From: Dielma sp000508965
GTDB taxonomy: Bacteria > Bacillota_I > Bacilli_A > Erysipelotrichales > Erysipelotrichaceae
Direction: 5' to 3'
NCBI GenBank assembly: GCA_000508965.1
Contig: BAHV02000010.1
Location: forward strand, 496,001-560,000
Length of the DNA stretch: 64,000 nt
How positions within the stretch are numbered: the stretch's first letter is position 1; every line of letters starts with the position of its first letter. The notes below the pieces were generated by a model, which did no database searches, was not told where the DNA came from, and saw nothing but the letters and a program-made list of their open reading frames with translations. Positions 60,186 through 64,000 of this stretch are shown in pieces. Position numbers and translations under genes: made by a program.

Positions 60186-61403
60186 ATGAAAACAGAAGAA
60201 AGATTTTTAAAGTATGTACAAGTTGATACTGAAAGTGATCCTTACAGTGAAACAACACCTTCCACAATGAAACAGAAAGACCTTGGCAAGCTGTTGGTTG
60301 AGGAAATGAAAGCAATCGGGATCGAGGATGCGATGATGGATGAATATGGCCGCGTTTACGGCAGCATTCCAGCGAATACGGATATGGCATGTGAAGCAAT
60401 TGGTTTCATTGCCCATATGGATACATCACCGGACTGCAGCGGCAAGGATGTTAAACCACGCATCGTTAAGCGTTATGACGGTTCATTAATTGTATTAAAT
60501 GAAGCATTAAAGGTATCGATGGAACCCAAAGAATTCCCAGCTTTGGGACAATATATCGGCGATGATTTAATTGTTACAGATGGTACAACACTGCTGGGTG
60601 CTGATGATAAGGCTGGTGTAGCGGAAATTATGACGATGGCTGAAACATTGCTGACACATCCTGAAATCAAGCATGGCCGCGTCGCAATCGCGTTTACATG
60701 TGATGAAGAAGTTGGCCGCGGGGCTGATGATTTTGACTTAGAACGCTTTGCTTGTGATTATGCATATACCGTCGATGGCGGCGATATTGACTGCATTGAT
60801 TATGAGAATTTCAATGCGGCAGCGGCGGTTGTTACCGTACATGGCAAAAGCATTCATCCGGGCAGTTCTAAAAATAAGATGATTAATGCAATATTGGTTG
60901 CTTATGAATTCCATAATTGTCTGAATGTGTTTGAAAATCCGGCTTGTACAGAGGGCTATGATGGCTTTAATCACATGACGGAACTCAATGGCGGCTGTGA
61001 AAAAGCTGTAATGCACTATATTATCCGCAATCACGATGAAGAAAAAATGGCACATCAGAAAGCAGAATTTGAGAATGCCCGTGATTTCCTAAACAAGAAA
61101 TATGGCTATGAAATCATTGAGCTTGCCATCAGTGACAGTTATGCCAATATGCGTCAGTGTATTGAAAAAGATATGCGCTGTGTTGACCGGGCGAAAGCGG
61201 CAATGTTAAGTCTTGGCATCACGCCTCGTTCAACGGCAATCCGCGGCGGTACGGACGGCGCCCGCTTGACTTACGATGGATTGAATTGTCCTAATCTTGG
61301 TACCGGCGGTGCAAATTATCATGGCAAATATGAATTTGTTTCTATTCAGGCGATGAATAAAATCACGGAGTTATTAGTGAAGATTGCCCGTGTTGAAGCG
61401 TAA
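60186..61403 (+). CDS. pepT: Peptidase T (tripeptide aminopeptidase)
   Basis: 405 residues, SD AAGAGGAATG. Di-zinc M20 peptidase that removes the N-terminal residue of tripeptides in the cytoplasm. Metal and catalytic motifs are complete: AHMDTSPD (His, Asp), LLGADDKAG (bridging Asp), FTCDEEVGRGAD (catalytic Glu pair), YTVDGGDID (Asp) and TGGANYHGKYE (His). RGGTDGARL provides the substrate-binding Arg. Single-gene unit. Confidence 0.97.
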   Translation: MKTEERFLKYVQVDTESDPYSETTPSTMKQKDLGKLLVEEMKAIGIEDAMMDEYGRVYGSIPANTDMACEAIGFIAHMDTSPDCSGKDVKPRIVKRYDGSLIVLNEALKVSMEPKEFPALGQYIGDDLIVTDGTTLLGADDKAGVAEIMTMAETLLTHPEIKHGRVAIAFTCDEEVGRGADDFDLERFACDYAYTVDGGDIDCIDYENFNAAAAVVTVHGKSIHPGSSKNKMINAILVAYEFHNCLNVFENPACTEGYDGFNHMTELNGGCEKAVMHYIIRNHDEEKMAHQKAEFENARDFLNKKYGYEIIELAISDSYANMRQCIEKDMRCVDRAKAAMLSLGITPRSTAIRGGTDGARLTYDGLNCPNLGTGGANYHGKYEFVSIQAMNKITELLVKIARVEA

Positions 61404-61428
61404 ATAAAGGATCAAACAAGAATACCTG

Positions 61429-61462
61429 TGGGGGTGGCTGCTGAAACGGCTGCCTCTTTTTT
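61429..61462 (+). terminator. Terminator of pepT
   Basis: GGGGTGGC/GCTGCCTC stem with G-T pairs and a six-base T run. Confidence 0.7.
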
Positions 61463-61573
61463 GTTAGCGTTTGTGTATTTTTTAGTGCACGATTTTATGA
61501 ATTGTTTAATATTCACTCAATACGCATGAATTTAATTTAATTGCTACAATAGAAACGGATAGAGGTGAGTCAA

Positions 61574-63430
61574 GTGCAATTAAACAGCAGACAAAGAGAA
61601 ATTGTTCAGCATATGTTGGCAGCTGATGCACTGCAGTTAGAAAGCTGCATGCGTGATTACAAAATAAGCCGCCGTACCGTATATAAAGATATCGCAGCAA
61701 TCAGAGCATGGGCCGAAGAATTCGGAGTGAACTTCAAAAGCAGCTCACACAGCTTATTGGAATTGGATAATGAAAAGGACGCTGCGCTGGTCAGACATTA
61801 TCTGCAAGTCATAATCCCCTATTCAACACCGCTCAATCAATTAAGCCGTGCCAATCTTATCCTTGCTCATTTATTGTTTGAGGATGAAGCCTTAACTCTG
61901 CAGCAGCTCTGTGATCATATCGGCATCAGCCGATCCACCTTCTACCGCGATTTAGAAATTGTCAGGGAATGGCTGAATAATTTTGATATCCATCTTGAAA
62001 TCACTAAAACCAAAGGTGTTGAGCTTGATTGCCGGGAATCAAAATTCAGGGAAGCAATGGTCTTCTTTATTAAACGTAATTTTGATAATTATGATCTGCT
62101 TGGTATTTTACAGACAAAGCATCCGGATGTGTATTTCAAGAATGAAAAGATTTTAATCTTTGATTTGGTAAAAGAATACTTTAAGGGAATTAATATTCAG
62201 CAGATTGTTGATATTGTCTGTAAGATTGAATTTTATCAGGGTTTTCAATTTTTGGATAAGGATAATATCTTTTTGATCTGGATCATTATTATATCTCTGA
62301 CAAGAATTGAACATCATTATGCTATAGAAGAAAATGATCACCGCTTTGAAGCTGCTGAATGCAGTCAGGAAACCAAAATGCTTGCACTGGGCATTCAAAC
62401 CATTATTAATCAGCCTATTAATGACAAGGAATATCATTATTTGTTTTTTCATCTTATGACTTTGCGAAATCGTTTTGAATTAATCAAAGAGGATAATTTC
62501 GATTTAGATTATAAGATCATGCAATTCATTGAAGCGGTTTCTTATCGCTTGTGTGTATCCTTAATTACGGATGTGAAATTAATTGAAGGCTTAAAGATAC
62601 ATCTGACAAGCACGCTGGATCGCATGAAATTAAAGGTGGTGGAATTAAATCCGTTGAAGGAACAAATCATGGCACGTTATCCTTTAGTGTTTGAAATCTG
62701 CCGAGAAGAGCTTAAGAACAGCCGTATTTTTGAACAGAAGATTTCTGAGGATGAAATCAGCTATGTGGTGATTTATATTGCGGCTGCTATGGAGCGGGCG
62801 AATCAGTCTTGCAAACGGGTTTATGCCGTATGTACGACAGGCAGCGGCAGTGCGGAATTGCTTTTAGCGAATTTACAGAATAAGTTTCCTGATTTGAATG
62901 TACTGGGTACGATTTCAATTCAAAAGGCGATACATCTTACTCGCAGACAAGCTGATGCCATTATTTCTACTACTTATTTTCACAACGATGCTATCCCGGT
63001 AATTGCGGTAAGTCCGCTTTTGCTGAATGATGATGTTAAGTTAATCAGGAAGGAATTGATGATTGAGTCTCATGCGGATGAGAATCCTCTGCATGTTCAT
63101 CTTGAAGGGCCGGCTTTCAGTTTTATGGATTCCATGTATCTTCTGACAGATTGTGCGACAGCATTAGATGAATTGATCAGTCAGTTATCTTTAAAGCTTG
63201 AAAACAATGAATATACAGGCATGCTGATTCATCTTATGATGCAGATTTATCAATCAGCAGGTGATGAATTAGCAGAAAAAGAAAATCTGAATACGTATGA
63301 TTTAATGATTTATCAAATCTTAAATAAGCTGTATCAGAAATACAGTAAGCGGCCTTCAGTATATGATATTAAATCGATAAAAACATATTTATCAAACAGA
63401 AAGGAAACAAATGAAAACCCTATATATTAA
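61574..63430 (+). CDS. PRD-containing (BglG/MtlR-type) transcriptional regulator
   Basis: 618 residues from the GTG at 61574, six bases after GAGGTG; the in-frame GTG at 61565 overlaps that SD. Two N-terminal HTH domains (CMRDYKISRRTVYKDI; LCDHIGISRSTFYRDLEIV), a PRD region (about 180-410) with His-rich IEHHYAIEENDH and DKEYHYLFFHLM, and an EIIB-like domain (VYAVCTTGSGSAELLLANL with the phosphorylatable Cys). No EIIA domain is clear. Such regulators are controlled by PTS phosphorylation and switch on a neighbouring sugar or amino-sugar operon. Overlaps the next gene by 20 bases. Confidence 0.9.
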   Translation: MQLNSRQREIVQHMLAADALQLESCMRDYKISRRTVYKDIAAIRAWAEEFGVNFKSSSHSLLELDNEKDAALVRHYLQVIIPYSTPLNQLSRANLILAHLLFEDEALTLQQLCDHIGISRSTFYRDLEIVREWLNNFDIHLEITKTKGVELDCRESKFREAMVFFIKRNFDNYDLLGILQTKHPDVYFKNEKILIFDLVKEYFKGINIQQIVDIVCKIEFYQGFQFLDKDNIFLIWIIIISLTRIEHHYAIEENDHRFEAAECSQETKMLALGIQTIINQPINDKEYHYLFFHLMTLRNRFELIKEDNFDLDYKIMQFIEAVSYRLCVSLITDVKLIEGLKIHLTSTLDRMKLKVVELNPLKEQIMARYPLVFEICREELKNSRIFEQKISEDEISYVVIYIAAAMERANQSCKRVYAVCTTGSGSAELLLANLQNKFPDLNVLGTISIQKAIHLTRRQADAIISTTYFHNDAIPVIAVSPLLLNDDVKLIRKELMIESHADENPLHVHLEGPAFSFMDSMYLLTDCATALDELISQLSLKLENNEYTGMLIHLMMQIYQSAGDELAEKENLNTYDLMIYQILNKLYQKYSKRPSVYDIKSIKTYLSNRKETNENPIY

Positions 63431-64000
63431 TGCGAATTTATATGATCCTGCTCATGATATCGATGCCGTTGGCAGTTTATTAATAGAAGATGGTGTGATT
63501 CTGGGAATTAATCAAAGGACTGAGGATGCAGAGATTGTTGATCTTAAGGGAAAATGGCTTTGTCCCAGTGTAACGGATATGCATGTTCATTGTTTTAAAG
63601 AAATGAGTGATCTCGGATTGGATATGGATGAGATCGGGGTAGATATGCAGGTGGGGACGCTGGTTGATGCCGGCAGCAGCGGCTGCCGCGATATAGAAGC
63701 ATTAATGCAGCAGATTGGAAAAGCAGCAACGCGGGTTAAAGTATTTATCAATTATTCATCGGTAGGGTTGACCCAGGGAAATCAAGAACTTGCTGACTGG
63801 TCCCTGATCGATGAAAATGCACTTCGTGAAGCTGTACAGCGATATCCGAGCATTATCAAAGGTATCAAATTGAGAGCTAGTGCCAGTGTGGTCGGCAAGC
63901 TGGGCATAGAGGTGATTCGAGCCGGAAAGGCATTTGCGAAGGAATTAGGGTTACCGGTCATGGTTCATATCGGCAATGAGCCCCCGCAGTTGGAGGAAGT
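63411..64000 (+). CDS. Amidohydrolase/deacetylase family protein, 3' end cut by the window
   Basis: 196 codons are visible from the ATG, with AAGGAAAC upstream. Opens with the beta-sandwich strand TLYINANLYDP, then the metal-binding DMHVHCF and a Lys/His path (KGIKLRASASVVG, VMVHIGNEPP) as in the EF_0837/AHA_3915 amidohydrolase-like family. The active-site C-terminal part lies outside the window. Translationally coupled to the PRD regulator, which should control it; in other bacteria this enzyme family sits beside a SelA-like PLP protein and an aldolase, expected further right. Confidence 0.85.
   Translation, partial: MKTLYINANLYDPAHDIDAVGSLLIEDGVILGINQRTEDAEIVDLKGKWLCPSVTDMHVHCFKEMSDLGLDMDEIGVDMQVGTLVDAGSSGCRDIEALMQQIGKAATRVKVFINYSSVGLTQGNQELADWSLIDENALREAVQRYPSIIKGIKLRASASVVGKLGIEVIRAGKAFAKELGLPVMVHIGNEPPQLEE

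Noticed and set aside
1..64000. CRISPR arrays, replication origin (DnaA box clusters) or rRNA
   Set aside because: No regularly spaced repeats, no clustered TTATCCACA-like boxes near dnaA/dnaN genes and no rRNA sequence were seen.

Overview
The window looks like a chromosomal segment of a low-to-moderate GC Firmicute. The reasons are AGGAGG-type ribosome binding sites on nearly every gene, TTGACA/TATAAT promoters with 17-base spacers, a T-box leader, FMN and yybP-ykoY riboswitches, CsoR-type copper control, a PRD/EIIB regulator, pyruvate phosphate dikinase, choline-binding-type wall repeats, and a SpoVID/SafA-like LysM protein that hints at sporulation ability. The overall flavour (many Cof-type HADs, PdaC-like deacetylases, PPDK, small zinc-ribbon membrane proteins) fits an Erysipelotrichia-like gut anaerobe. 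That placement is inference; no rRNA or other marker gene is present to settle it.

Layout. 1-6.1 kb: a tail-to-head run of housekeeping and hypothetical genes (HAD phosphatase cut by the window edge, YaiI/YqxD protein, unknown acidic protein, cell-wall amidase, DinB-like protein), then a DeoR regulator and a family 2 glycosyltransferase on the minus strand. 6.2-9.4 kb: a DUF4438 protein divergent from an amidohydrolase that overlaps an unusual single-chain double-retropepsin. 9.4-12 kb: cyclophilin operon, then FMN riboswitch-ribU and a flavin split-barrel protein. 12-18.2 kb: TrmH-type methylase, alpha/beta hydrolase, a self-contained XRE/membrane-protein pair, an AraC-VOC-DUF5131 group and typA. 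18.4-24 kb: two PdaC-like deacetylases, an NAD synthetase whose glutaminase half has lost catalytic residues, and an AI-2E family permease.

24-31.5 kb: ferredoxin and double-rubredoxin protein, LysM spore protein, valine T-box operon (GNAT-valS), a zinc-ribbon membrane protein, a second GNAT, then about 0.9 kb of gene debris. 31.5-35.4 kb: ppdK, a second decayed gene and a flavin reductase. 35.6-43.9 kb: a signalling block of two hybrid histidine kinases and a convergent diguanylate cyclase, two of which share a PAS domain carrying a CxxC motif. 44.1-47 kb: a secreted flavinylated FAD reductase divergent from an AraC regulator. 47-53.4 kb: two metal exporters, a copper P-type ATPase with CsoR (and an internal CopZ-like start) and a P2-type ATPase under a manganese riboswitch. 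53.4-64 kb: epimerase, racemase, a large surface protein with wall-binding repeats, HAD phosphatase, ferritin-like protein, peptidase T, and a PRD regulator overlapping an amidohydrolase cut by the right edge.

No tRNA, rRNA, CRISPR array, insertion sequence or prophage was recognised. The features most worth following up are the pseudo-glutaminase NAD synthetase, the double retropepsin, the shared CxxC-PAS signalling block, the internal CopZ start in copA and the decayed regions flanking ppdK.
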